Below, one piece after another: positions 26,824-37,600 of a stretch of DNA of 44,850 bases. Position 1 is the stretch's first letter. Every line of letters begins with the position of its first letter. A program made the translations under genes and the position numbers. Location of the stretch: assembly GCA_964573725.1 (NCBI GenBank), contig CAZNLJ010000038.1, positions 1-44,850 on the forward strand, written 5' to 3'. The notes under the pieces were generated by a model. That model had not been told where the DNA came from and did not search any database. It worked only from the letters and a program-made list of their open reading frames with translations. The DNA comes from UBA6168 sp964573725 (GTDB lineage: Bacteria > Bacteroidota > Bacteroidia > Chitinophagales > Saprospiraceae).

Positions 26824-28329
26824 ATGTCGATTCAGCGAATCACGGAGCTGCGCAAGGCCGGGCGGCTGTCCGATGCCTATGCCCTGGCGGGCCAGCTGTT
26901 GGACCAGGACTTTTCAATCTGGCATCGGCGGGCCATGGCCTGGGTCTTGTATGAGCAGCTCAAGCAGCCGGATGCCTGGCTGCAACCGGAACAGGCGGTT
27001 CGGCCCCTGTCGACAATCATCAACCTCCAATTGCCGGAGGAGGAGAAAATGTATTGGGAAATCCTGCCCTTCGGTATCGGCAAGTTGGTCGCCGGCCTGC
27101 CGGCCGACGCATCGGCGGGCGGTCGGCTGGAGCGGATATTCGACCTGATCCGGGGGCTTCCCATCCGTCGGCCGGGCGCCGGCGGCAGCTACCTGGTCCG
27201 TTCCTTCCTGCGGGCTGGTAAAACCTGGCCCCGCTTCCCTGTTTTCCTGGATTGGTGGGGGCTGGATTCGTTTGTTCCGGACGATTACATCCCCCCGGTA
27301 CTGGCCGATGACCGGCGGGGCATGGCCCTGGTGGAGCAGGTGTTGATCGGGCTGGCCCGCCATCTGCTGCTTGAGGACGGCGGCCACCCGCCGGGTGCGA
27401 AGCCGGATCCCGATTTGATCCTCGCCCGTCTTCCGGTGTATGACCAGATTGCCCGGGACCAGCCGCTATTCCGGTATGTTCCCTATTACCGTTCCAGGTT
27501 GTTGGCGGCAGCAGGTCGGCCGGGGCCGGCCCGCACGGCCTTGTTGCCGTTCGCCCGGCAGAAATCCGGGGAATTCTGGGTTTGGGACCTGTTGGGCGAC
27601 TTGTACGAAGACCGGCCGGACTTGCAATTCGCCTGCCTGTGCCGGGCCTTGGCATGCAAGACCGATCCGAAATTCAACGTGAAAATCCGAAGGAAAGCGG
27701 TACCGAAGCTGCTGGCCCGGGGGGAAGCCGGAGAAGCGGCCGTGCAGGTCCGGACGATTGCGGGGACTTACGGTCGGGAGGGGTGGAACATGCCGGGTGA
27801 AGTGAGCGCCTGGCTGCAGTCGGCCTGGTTTGCCGAACACAAGGAATCGAGGCCCGACCAGGATTTTTACCAGCGGCACGCCCGGCCCGCGGAAATGCTG
27901 CTATTCGAAGACCTTCCCGAGACGGTCGTGTTGGTCACCGGTCTGAACCAGGAAAAACACGTCCTTTATTTCATTGATTCGAACGACCGGCAGGGTTTCG
28001 CCCATTTCAGGCGCCTGAAGGGACAGCTGGAGCTGGGGAGCGCCTACCGGCTACGGCTGGAAGGGGTTCCGGAGCGATTGGCCGTCCGCGCCTTCGCCAA
28101 GCTATCGGAACAGGAAATCCCGGAGACACTTTGCAAGTCATTCCGGGGTGTTTTCCGGCAGACAGGCACCCAGGCCTTCGGCTTCGTCGGGGATGTCTTC
28201 CTTCCGCCGGCCCTGGTGGCCACCTATAGCCTGTCGGACGGAAAATCGGTGAAAGGCAAAGCCCTACGGACCTGGGACCGGAAGAAATCGGCTCCCGGCT
28301 GGCGGGCGACGAGCGTGCTGCCCGAATAA
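26824..28329 (+). CDS. uncharacterised CRISPR-operon protein, TPR-like helices and OB-like C-terminus
   Basis: Predicted 501 residues. The N-terminus ITELRKAGRLSDAYALAGQL followed by WHRRAMAWVLYEQLKQ resembles TPR helices; further helical repeats continue to about residue 330 (YYRSRLLAAAGRPGPARTAL is another TPR-like pair). From about 355 the sequence turns beta-rich: TVVLVTGLNQEKHVLYFIDS, GFAHFRRLKGQLELG, then QAFGFVGDVFLPPALVATYS and a basic, Trp-containing end. These pieces look like cold-shock or S1-type OB folds that bind RNA. No catalytic motif is visible. It sits 12 bases after the Csx1-like gene and before cas1, so it is probably co-transcribed with the effectors. RNA binding or scaffolding is a guess; similar TPR/OB proteins occur in other conflict systems. 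Confidence 0.7.
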   Translation: MSIQRITELRKAGRLSDAYALAGQLLDQDFSIWHRRAMAWVLYEQLKQPDAWLQPEQAVRPLSTIINLQLPEEEKMYWEILPFGIGKLVAGLPADASAGGRLERIFDLIRGLPIRRPGAGGSYLVRSFLRAGKTWPRFPVFLDWWGLDSFVPDDYIPPVLADDRRGMALVEQVLIGLARHLLLEDGGHPPGAKPDPDLILARLPVYDQIARDQPLFRYVPYYRSRLLAAAGRPGPARTALLPFARQKSGEFWVWDLLGDLYEDRPDLQFACLCRALACKTDPKFNVKIRRKAVPKLLARGEAGEAAVQVRTIAGTYGREGWNMPGEVSAWLQSAWFAEHKESRPDQDFYQRHARPAEMLLFEDLPETVVLVTGLNQEKHVLYFIDSNDRQGFAHFRRLKGQLELGSAYRLRLEGVPERLAVRAFAKLSEQEIPETLCKSFRGVFRQTGTQAFGFVGDVFLPPALVATYSLSDGKSVKGKALRTWDRKKSAPGWRATSVLPE

Positions 28330-28698
28330 ATGAAGTCGGAACGCCCGGCCCCGCATATCAAGCGATGAAATGGGCCCCAACGATAGCGACGGTCCTGCGG
28401 ACGCTGCTCCGGTCGCTTGACGCAGTCGGCCGGCGGGTTCCCATCCGGTGGGTGCGGGAACCGGAAAGACCCTTCCCGCCAAAGTGATGGTGGATTAGCT
28501 GACCTGTTTGGGGTAGATATCCCCACGGACGGGACCTTCTCGAAAGCTTTTTTATCCGGTCGGTAAGCGTGTCCTGTGTCACCCATGCCCCCGCGAAAAG
28601 CAATGTCGGGCATCCGAAACCACCTACAGCTTATGCATGTGGTGAGAACCGGCAAAGCCGGCTCATTGTCCTTCTGTCCTTACGAAAAAAAAACGCCT
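28330..28698. promoter_or_regulatory. intergenic spacer before cas1 with small hairpin
   Basis: A 369-base gap, the largest inside the cas region, separates effector genes from the adaptation genes. It holds a short stem CCGGC-AAA-GCCGG (28649-28661) with extra G-A-G/C-T-C pairing outside it, about 38 bases before the cas1 ATG. The adaptation genes may have their own promoter or an attenuator here. No clear Bacteroidota promoter was found. Confidence 0.35.
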
Positions 28699-29685
28699 AT
28701 GCATATCGTCTTGAACTCATTCGGAGCATCCATCCGACAGGAGGACGGGTTGTTCGCCGTCACGACCACCGCCGGCAAGCAGACCCTGCATCCGCGGGAT
28801 ATCCGGAGCATCACCATCAGCAAGGGCGCACGGATCAGCTCGGATGCCGTGCTGCTTGCGATTGCCCATGAAATCGATGTGTTGTTCGTCGACGGTGTCG
28901 GTAATCCGCAAGGGCGGGTCTGGAGCGTCAAATACGGGAGTGTATCCGATATCCGGCGACGGCAGGTGGAATTCATGTATTCCGGCAAGGTAGTGGAATG
29001 GGTCAAGGATTTGATTGTGGAAAAAATGAACAACCAGACGGCCATGTTGCTCTCCTTACGGCCGGCGGATGACGAGGCGGAGAAAAGAAAAGTGGCGGCG
29101 GCCATCAACAGCATCGAGGATTACAAGAACAAGGTCCGGCGTGCGCAAGGGGAGAGCCTGTCGGACCTGGCACCGTCGATACGGGGCTGGGAGGGCGCCG
29201 CATCCCGGCGGTATTTCCAGACGGTATCCCTGCTCATGCCGGAGGCCTGGCGATTCAAGGAGCGCTCCCAGCATCCGGCGACGGACCGATTCAACGCGAT
29301 GCTCAACTACGGATACGGCATCCTGTACGGGAAGGTGGAGGGGGCCTTGATCAAGGCCGGCATAGACCCTTACATGGGCGTCTTCCACCGGGACGATTAC
29401 AACCGGCCGGCGTTGGTATTCGACATCATTGAGAAATACCGCATTTGGGCGGACTATGTCACCATACAATTGGCGCGGCAGGAAGCCATGACGGAGGAAT
29501 GTTTCCGGACGGAACCCAACGGAGCCTACCTGTTGGACGGCCTGGGCAAGCGGATCCTCATACAATCCATGAACGACTATCTGGCGGAGGTGGTACGGAT
29601 ACGTGGACTGGAGCGGTCGCGCAGCGAGCACATCCAGCAACAGGCATTCAAGCTGGCCAACACATTTCTCGAGACCGTCGAATGA
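28699..29685 (+). CDS. cas1: Cas1 integrase
   Basis: Predicted 328 residues, the normal Cas1 length; MHIVLNSFGA is chosen over an upstream ATG at 28576 because the extra 41 residues look untranslated. The beta-sandwich N-domain includes LLAIAHEIDVLFVDGVGNPQ. The catalytic set is visible: E165 in IRGWEGAASRRYF, H230 in YMGVFHRDD, and D242/E245 in LVFDIIEKYR. LNYGYGILYGKVEGALIKAG is also typical. Cas1 with Cas2 inserts new spacers at the leader end. There is no reverse transcriptase or Cas6 fusion. It is followed by the primase-polymerase 21 bases later. Confidence 0.95.
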   Translation: MHIVLNSFGASIRQEDGLFAVTTTAGKQTLHPRDIRSITISKGARISSDAVLLAIAHEIDVLFVDGVGNPQGRVWSVKYGSVSDIRRRQVEFMYSGKVVEWVKDLIVEKMNNQTAMLLSLRPADDEAEKRKVAAAINSIEDYKNKVRRAQGESLSDLAPSIRGWEGAASRRYFQTVSLLMPEAWRFKERSQHPATDRFNAMLNYGYGILYGKVEGALIKAGIDPYMGVFHRDDYNRPALVFDIIEKYRIWADYVTIQLARQEAMTEECFRTEPNGAYLLDGLGKRILIQSMNDYLAEVVRIRGLERSRSEHIQQQAFKLANTFLETVE

Positions 29686-29706
29686 TTACCCAGCAAAAGC
29701 GACAAC

Positions 29707-30717
29707 ATGTTACAGCTCGGAATGAAAATAACCCAGGTCGGGGACCCTTTGCGGAAGATAAGCCTGGAGCAATTGTACACGATGGTGAGCAGGCCCAAGC
29801 CGGCATCGGCCGATTTCATCCAGCAATTGCGGATATTGGCGGCGTTGGACGAACGGCAGTACCGCGAATTGAAGAAACAGTTGCCCTATTTCGTGTGCGG
29901 CATATTCCAGCCCCCGATCCGCCGGAAAGAGCATTTTGCCACCATCAGCCACTTTATTTTGGACCTCGACCATCTATCTGCCGCCGGTATCGGGCAGGAG
30001 CAGCTTTGCGGCCGCTTCCGGGAAGACCCCCGGGTGGCCATGTATTTCCAGTCGCCGGGCGGCGACGGCTTGAAAGTGATGTTCCGATTGGCGGAACCAT
30101 GCCGGGACGCCTCGATGTTCAGTGCCTTTTACAAGCTATTCGCCCGGCAGTTCGCCGAGCGATACGGTTTGTTGGGAGCCGTCGACCCCCAGACACATGA
30201 TGTCACCCGCGCTTGTTTCCTGAGTGCGGACAGCGAGGCATACTTTCGGCCGGATGCCGAGGAGGTTCGTATGGAACATTACCTGAAGAATCTCGATTTC
30301 GAAGAATCGGTGGAGGCCGTGCGGGAATCCGAAAAGGTATTGAAGGCACAGGCCCCCGAGCGGGATACCGCCAAGGACAATTCGCCGGATGCGGCCGTGA
30401 TGGAACGGATACGGGAGCGGTTGAATCCGTCGGCCCGGGTTCGGAAAGCGAGGGAAATTCCTGTACCGCCGGCATTGGACGAAGCCATGCCCCTCTTGAT
30501 GGAGCGGTTATCGGGCATGGAATTGGAGCTTCGAACCAGCGAACCGATACAATACGGTCGAAAGCTGCAGGTTTTTGCCGGCAGACAGTTTGCGGAAATC
30601 AACATCTTTCACGGCAAGCGGGGTTTCACCGTCGTCAAGACCACGAAATCCGGCAGCAACCCCGAACTGGCCGACCTGGTGGTTTTGGCCGTGCGGGATA
30701 TATTGGAAATCGGATAG
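29707..30717 (+). CDS. CRISPR-associated primase-polymerase (CAPP, VirE_N/BT4734-like)
   Basis: Predicted 336 residues. The core is an archaeo-eukaryotic primase fold of the VirE_N/BT4734-like group: motif I FILDLDHL (D86, D88), motif II QSPGGDGLKVMFRLAEP (115-131), motif III region VDPQTHDVTRACFLSADSEA (159-178). Enzymes of this group make nucleic acid from nucleotides and can prime without a primer; CRISPR-linked ones from Bacteroidota have been proposed to act in adaptation. The C-terminal third is a helical, charged linker, then FGRKLQVFAGRQFAEINIFH-like strands (actual start of that segment is IQYGRKLQVF). Two starts are possible, 29707 and 29722. It sits between cas1 and cas2, with cas2 starting 1 base after its stop. 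Confidence 0.85.
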   Translation: MLQLGMKITQVGDPLRKISLEQLYTMVSRPKPASADFIQQLRILAALDERQYRELKKQLPYFVCGIFQPPIRRKEHFATISHFILDLDHLSAAGIGQEQLCGRFREDPRVAMYFQSPGGDGLKVMFRLAEPCRDASMFSAFYKLFARQFAERYGLLGAVDPQTHDVTRACFLSADSEAYFRPDAEEVRMEHYLKNLDFEESVEAVRESEKVLKAQAPERDTAKDNSPDAAVMERIRERLNPSARVRKAREIPVPPALDEAMPLLMERLSGMELELRTSEPIQYGRKLQVFAGRQFAEINIFHGKRGFTVVKTTKSGSNPELADLVVLAVRDILEIG

Positions 30718-30718
30718 C

Positions 30719-31198
30719 ATGGCCAGACCCAAGAGATCGGACCTTAGCCTGGCGGAAGCCTTGCGGCGGCTCAAGGATGCCGGTATCCGCGAGCAACCTG
30801 AGCAAAAAACGCCACAGGAAGAAGACCCGATGGTTCCGTTGACGGACCGTATCCGGCAAATTTTGAACATCCTCAAACCTGCACCGATAAAATCCACGGC
30901 GATGACTTATCTGATATTGTATGACATCTCCGACAACAAGGTCCGCACCCTGGTTGCGAAATACCTGAAAAGCAAAGGGTGTGTCCGCATCCAGCATTCG
31001 GTTTTCCTGGCACACACGGAGAATAAGCATTTCCAGGAAATCCATACGACCCTGCATGAGATCAACGGTTATTACGACAACAACGACAGCATCATCCTGG
31101 TACCGGTCAACGCCAGTGATGTCCGGAGCATGAAATTGATCGGAAAAAATATCAATATCGACGCAATCACCAACAAACCGAATACGTTATTTTTTTGA
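30719..31198 (+). CDS. cas2: Cas2 with N-terminal extension
   Basis: The full frame predicts 159 residues from MARPKRSDLSLAEALRRLKD. The Cas2 core is residues 62-159, MTYLILYDISDNKVRTLVAK..., with D69 in the LYDIS strand at the position of the family's conserved Asp, and CVRIQHSVFLAH as the next hallmark strand. Normal Cas2 proteins are 85-100 residues, so the core alone (start near 30902) would be full length. The 61-residue extension is Lys/Arg- and Glu-rich and helical (LTDRIRQILNILK). The ATG at 30719 is 1 base after the primase stop, which favours coupled translation of the long form. Both starts remain possible. Confidence 0.9.
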   Translation: MARPKRSDLSLAEALRRLKDAGIREQPEQKTPQEEDPMVPLTDRIRQILNILKPAPIKSTAMTYLILYDISDNKVRTLVAKYLKSKGCVRIQHSVFLAHTENKHFQEIHTTLHEINGYYDNNDSIILVPVNASDVRSMKLIGKNINIDAITNKPNTLFF

Positions 31199-31615
31199 CT
31201 TTTTTCGGCCGGGTGAAGTGGCGATCGATCATCTTGAAAGGCATTTTCCCTTTCCAGGGGAAACCGGAGGCCATTTCCCAAGCGACAATTATTCCTGCGG
31301 ACACATCAGGAATAGGGTCCCGGTTCTTTCGAAATTTGTATTTTTGTGCTACCTTGAAACGGAAATCCGATGGCACCTTACCGTGCCATGAATCTGGCCA
31401 TCGGCCTTGATTATCCGGAAAGATTCCTGTTGCCAGCGTTCGGGGGTTGCCTGTTATGGAAGCCCAGGCTTCCTTGAACGAACCAGGCGCCCAAGCACTT
31501 GACGAATTATCGCCATATAACAGCAGATGCTTCAACTTATAACCATGAAATTGAATTGTTATTTCGAAAAAGGGACTTGTAACTTTTGCGATGACAATTC
31601 GTTACGTAATTTGCT
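31199..31615 (+). promoter_or_regulatory. CRISPR leader
   Basis: The 417 bases between the cas2 stop and the first repeat hold no gene. Position next to cas1/cas2, an intact first repeat and a decayed last repeat at the far end all mark this as the leader side, where new spacers enter. A second candidate -7 box TATTTTTG lies at 31339-31346, besides the one described separately. The last ten bases before TTGCT and the first repeat are GTTACGTAAT (31601-31610), also found after the array. Confidence 0.75.
31556..31588 (+). promoter_or_regulatory. candidate array promoter, Bacteroidota type
   Basis: TTG at 31556-31558 and TAACTTTTG at 31580-31588 match the Bacteroidota -33 TTG and -7 TAnnTTTG boxes with a 21-base gap. 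Transcription would start around 31594, some 20 bases before the first repeat, running into the array on the + strand. Confidence 0.4.
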
Positions 31616-34600
31616 ACCCGAGAGGGTCATCCATTAGAATAGGGATTAAGACAGGATTTGCGGCGTGTAGCCGCAAATCCTCTTTCAACCCGAGAGGGTC
31701 ATCCATTAGAATAGGGATTAAGACACCAGTCGGACTTTGCTAAATGCGGGAGGCTGTAAAACAGACCCGAGAGGGTCATCCATTAGAATAGGGATTAAGA
31801 CTAGCTACCGGGATTAGTTCGCGTAGCGAACACGTACCCGAGAGGGTCATCCATTAGAATAGGGATTAAGACTGCCGTCATTACCGTGATTGTTTCCTGA
31901 AGGTCTGTACCCGAGAGGGTCATCCATTAGAATAGGGATTAAGACTTTCGAACAGTTCGTTTCCCTTAGCTGTTTCACCCGAGAGGGTCATCCATTAGAA
32001 TAGGGATTAAGACTTCAGGTACCAGGCGAGGATGCTACCGTACTCCGAAACCCGAGAGGGTCATCCATTAGAATAGGGATTAAGACCCAAGGAAAGGTGA
32101 CCGGCCAGTCTCATCCGTGAGACTACCCGAGAGGGTCATCCATTAGAATAGGGATTAAGACAATGGTTAACAATATACAGTAAATATTCCCGAGGAAAGA
32201 CCCGAGAGGGTCATCCATTAGAATAGGGATTAAGACGGTGGTGGTGGCGGTGTCGGCGGTGTCGGCGGTGTCACCCGAGAGGGTCATCCATTAGAATAGG
32301 GATTAAGACCCGGCCAGTCTCATCCGTGAGACTGACCGGTCAACCACCCGAGAGGGTCATCCATTAGAATAGGGATTAAGACTCGATTACCTGCACCAGC
32401 ATTTGGCGCAGGTTTTACCCGAGAGGGTCATCCATTAGAATAGGGATTAAGACCCGCAAAATGTTACACTCCAACCCACAACATATCGACCCGAGAGGGT
32501 CATCCATTAGAATAGGGATTAAGACATTATATTAAAACCGGGCAAACAACATTCCATTTAACCCGAGAGGGTCATCCATTAGAATAGGGATTAAGACAAA
32601 TCGGGGAAGTCTCCATTACCTGCGGCAGGTACCGTACCCGAGAGGGTCATCCATTAGAATAGGGATTAAGACCCGCTGCCCCTCCACCATCGGATACTTC
32701 CTCGTCCACCCGAGAGGGTCATCCATTAGAATAGGGATTAAGACCCGTTGGCCGTCCGTGTATTATTTCCCGCAATTTCAAACCCGAGAGGGTCATCCAT
32801 TAGAATAGGGATTAAGACTGGGGGGGGCTCGATGCCCCCTCCAGTTCAAACCAACCCGAGAGGGTCATCCATTAGAATAGGGATTAAGACGTCTACCACC
32901 GTTGCGTCCATGATGTAAGCAATCCACGACCCGAGAGGGTCATCCATTAGAATAGGGATTAAGACTACTAAGACTTACACCATATATATATATATGGTGT
33001 ACCCGAGAGGGTCATCCATTAGAATAGGGATTAAGACCAGTATCTGCGGCCCAATGGCCGCTTTGAAGCTGGTAACCCGAGAGGGTCATCCATTAGAATA
33101 GGGATTAAGACCAGTACTCATCTTGGTTGTAGTGATGAACAAAATCACCCGAGAGGGTCATCCATTAGAATAGGGATTAAGACTGGACTAAATGTGGCAG
33201 AGTGTAAAACAGTCTGCCTTCACCCGAGAGGGTCATCCATTAGAATAGGGATTAAGACTTATCCCCCTGAGGTTCCTGATTATCAGTCTCCCGACCCGAG
33301 AGGGTCATCCATTAGAATAGGGATTAAGACTCATGCACGGTGGCGGAAGCGTAGCACATGGCTACCCGAGAGGGTCATCCATTAGAATAGGGATTAAGAC
33401 CGCATAAAGGCAAACTTTTGACGTGAATAGCATAAACCCGAGAGGGTCATCCATTAGAATAGGGATTAAGACGTATCAATAAGCATAGTACCCGTCCAGC
33501 TCATACCCACCCGAGAGGGTCATCCATTAGAATAGGGATTAAGACAGTAGCCTGTACAAAGCGAATGAGTCCCCGATTCCGAACCCGAGAGGGTCATCCA
33601 TTAGAATAGGGATTAAGACTCCACTTTACAAAACCGTCAACCGTAGGCGTTAAACCCGAGAGGGTCATCCATTAGAATAGGGATTAAGACTAACCAGGCT
33701 TTCTTTTGTCTCTGGGTGCGTCACAAAGACCCGAGAGGGTCATCCATTAGAATAGGGATTAAGACGGTGTCAAATTTCACCGTCAGAACGACGGTGTCGG
33801 TGACCCGAGAGGGTCATCCATTAGAATAGGGATTAAGACAAGGCAGGATAAAACACAGGATAAGGACGACGGTAATGGACCCGAGAGGGTCATCCATTAG
33901 AATAGGGATTAAGACCTACCATCGAGTAGGACAGGTACTGGCGACCGAATTCGACCCGAGAGGGTCATCCATTAGAATAGGGATTAAGACCTTTGGAATA
34001 GCCCACAGACGCAAATACTCGTTTCTACCCGAGAGGGTCATCCATTAGAATAGGGATTAAGACCGCAAGTACACTCAGCTTCCGCTGAGGACTAACATTG
34101 ACCCGAGAGGGTCATCCATTAGAATAGGGATTAAGACTTCTACGGACACTGCCCATCCACGGGCAGTATCAGCGGACCCGAGAGGGTCATCCATTAGAAT
34201 AGGGATTAAGACCCACCACAGGACCCTAATCAGTACGTTATCTTTATCGACCCGAGAGGGTCATCCATTAGAATAGGGATTAAGACATTGATACAGCTTT
34301 CAGCAGCTGCGATTGCTTGTTACCCGAGAGGGTCATCCATTAGAATAGGGATTAAGACCTTTCTTTGTCATATCAAAATTTTTTAATTGTTAGACCCGAG
34401 AGGGTCATCCATTAGAATAGGGATTAAGACACAAAATCTGTCCAGTGACTTACAACCGAGAAGTTTTTACCCGAGAGGGTCATCCATTAGAATAGGGATT
34501 AAGACGCTCGACACTGTCGTCGAACTGGTGCGCAAAAAGAGACCCGAGAGGGTCATCCATTAGAATAGGGATTAAGACCCCGCGGGTTGTGGGCATTACT

Positions 34601-37600
34601 ACCAAGTCATAAATAGTACCCGAGAGGGTCATCCATTAGAATAGGGATTAAGACTCTCGACCTCCATCGTGTCGAGCCATACGACGCCCACCCGAGAGGG
34701 TCATCCATTAGAATAGGGATTAAGACGGAAAGATGATCGGCCAGTCTCATCCATGAGACTGAACCCGAGAGGGTCATCCATTAGAATAGGGATTAAGACA
34801 ATTGTGAAACATATTAAAGAAATTTTTAAATGTTAGACCCGAGAGGGTCATCCATTAGAATAGGGATTAAGACGGGTGTTGGTATAACTTAGAATGGAAC
34901 ATCCATATCCAACCCGAGAGGGTCATCCATTAGAATAGGGATTAAGACAAGTTCTGCCCCAAATTCCCATGAAAAAACGAGAACGGACCCGAGAGGGTCA
35001 TCCATTAGAATAGGGATTAAGACAACTAGATGCGGCAGGGTATAGAATACCCTGTCGTTAACCCGAGAGGGTCATCCATTAGAATAGGGATTAAGACTGA
35101 TACAGGTTTATTGCAGCTTCAATGGCCTGTTCTTACCCGAGAGGGTCATCCATTAGAATAGGGATTAAGACTTGAACTGTCATTGTAAAAAGATTTGGTG
35201 AAAACCTACCCGAGAGGGTCATCCATTAGAATAGGGATTAAGACCACCTAAGAACTTTATGAAATAAAAATTACTTGTAGACCCGAGAGGGTCATCCATT
35301 AGAATAGGGATTAAGACAAAACCAGCTGCAGAGTCAATCATAAACGTCATACCCGAGAGGGTCATCCATTAGAATAGGGATTAAGACAGAGCTTGACCGA
35401 AGCGTTCCGCTTCGGTCTTGCTACCCGAGAGGGTCATCCATTAGAATAGGGATTAAGACATATCGGCGGCAGCGAATCCTGCTACGACCGGCAACACCCG
35501 AGAGGGTCATCCATTAGAATAGGGATTAAGACGGTTTCCGCTACCATGGTAGCGGGATATTGACCAGTCACCCGAGAGGGTCATCCATTAGAATAGGGAT
35601 TAAGACTTGAAAACTGGTGGACTCTGTCTCTACTCTAACATACCACCCGAGAGGGTCATCCATTAGAATAGGGATTAAGACACTTGCTATGTTTACTCTG
35701 ACAACAAAATTATCAGAGACCCGAGAGGGTCATCCATTAGAATAGGGATTAAGACACCAGAGATTGTTTTTAGAGGATTTACGGCGTATAACCCGAGAGG
35801 GTCATCCATTAGAATAGGGATTAAGACATAACAAGGGATTGCCTTGTCTCTGGGTGCGTCACAAAACCCGAGAGGGTCATCCATTAGAATAGGGATTAAG
35901 ACCAAGGAAAGGTGACCGGCCAGTCTCATCCGTGAGACACCCGAGAGGGTCATCCATTAGAATAGGGATTAAGACAGAGAAGCCATCTCATTTTCTTCCG
36001 GGAACCTCCAACCCGAGAGGGTCATCCATTAGAATAGGGATTAAGACAGTCTGTCTCTATTTTGTAACCTAAATCGGTTACAAAACCCGAGAGGGTCATC
36101 CATTAGAATAGGGATTAAGACTCTGTCTCGTACTTCCAGAACAGCGTTTTATCTCTCCGGACCCGAGAGGGTCATCCATTAGAATAGGGATTAAGACCGC
36201 AGGTGGCGCAGGAGGCGTGGAGTCCCAGTCCGACAACCCGAGAGGGTCATCCATTAGAATAGGGATTAAGACGGACTGATAACCAGACTTTCCCTGGTCT
36301 CTGGGTGACCCGAGAGGGTCATCCATTAGAATAGGGATTAAGACCCGACAACCAGTCGGACTGGATTAAATGAGGCAACCCGAGAGGGTCATCCATTAGA
36401 ATAGGGATTAAGACAAATCAATCACAAAGACAGGCTTCTCCGCGAATGCGACCCGAGAGGGTCATCCATTAGAATAGGGATTAAGACACAACCAGTCGGA
36501 CTGGATTAAATGAGGCAGACTGTAAAAACCCGAGAGGGTCATCCATTAGAATAGGGATTAAGACGCCTTCCGCATTACGGACCAGCTGGTCCGGCACAAA
36601 CCCGAGAGGGTCATCCATTAGAATAGGGATTAAGACAGGAATGATAAAACACAGGATAAGGGTGACGGTAATACCCGAGAGGGTCATCCATTAGAATAGG
36701 GATTAAGACGGACAGGAAGGAAACGGTAAACTGGTATAGTTTTACCCGAGAGGGTCATCCATTAGAATAGGGATTAAGACCGGCCGGAGCAAGAACCCAT
36801 CCAAACTTCGGCTTTGAGACCCGAGAGGGTCATCCATTAGAATAGGGATTAAGACAAACCTAATGTTTTCTCTATATAAAGTTTCGTTAGATGAACCCGA
36901 GAGGGTCATCCATTAGAATAGGGATTAAGACTTTGTACGTTACACCTAGCATAATTTTTTAGATTTACCCGAGAGGGTCATCCATTAGAATAGGGATTAA
37001 GACAAAGTTTCTCGGGACTCTGGGTGCGTCACAAAGACGACCCGAGAGGGTCATCCATTAGAATAGGGATTAAGACGGACTCTGGGTGCGTCACAAAGAC
37101 GCACCAGAGTCCCGACCCGAGAGGGTCATCCATTAGAATAGGGATTAAGACTCATTGTAAAAAGATTTGGTGAAAACCTTGTCCATATTACCCGAGAGGG
37201 TCATCCATTAGAATAGGGATTAAGACCAATGGCCTGTTCTTTTGAGTAATTTACCATACTCCAACCCGAGAGGGTCATCCATTAGAATAGGGATTAAGAC
37301 ATGAAAGTTTCTCGGGACTCTGGGTGCGTCACAAAGACACCCGAGAGGGTCATCCATTAGAATAGGGATTAAGACGGGCAGATTTTTTTTAGAGACCTAT
37401 TTTTTTTAGAGAACCCGAGAGGGTCATCCATTAGAATAGGGATTAAGACAGGGTGTAAAACACCCTGCCATCTACGAGAACCAAGGGACCCGAGAGGGTC
37501 ATCCATTAGAATAGGGATTAAGACAGTTTCTCGGGACTCTGGGTGCGTCACAAAGACGCACCAGACCCGAGAGGGTCATCCATTAGAATAGGGATTAAGA

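Noticed and set aside
14164..31198. Reverse transcriptase, alone or fused to Cas1 or Cas6
   Set aside because: Looked for because of the RNA-like spacer bias. No YxDD-type RT motif set was seen in any cas gene here.
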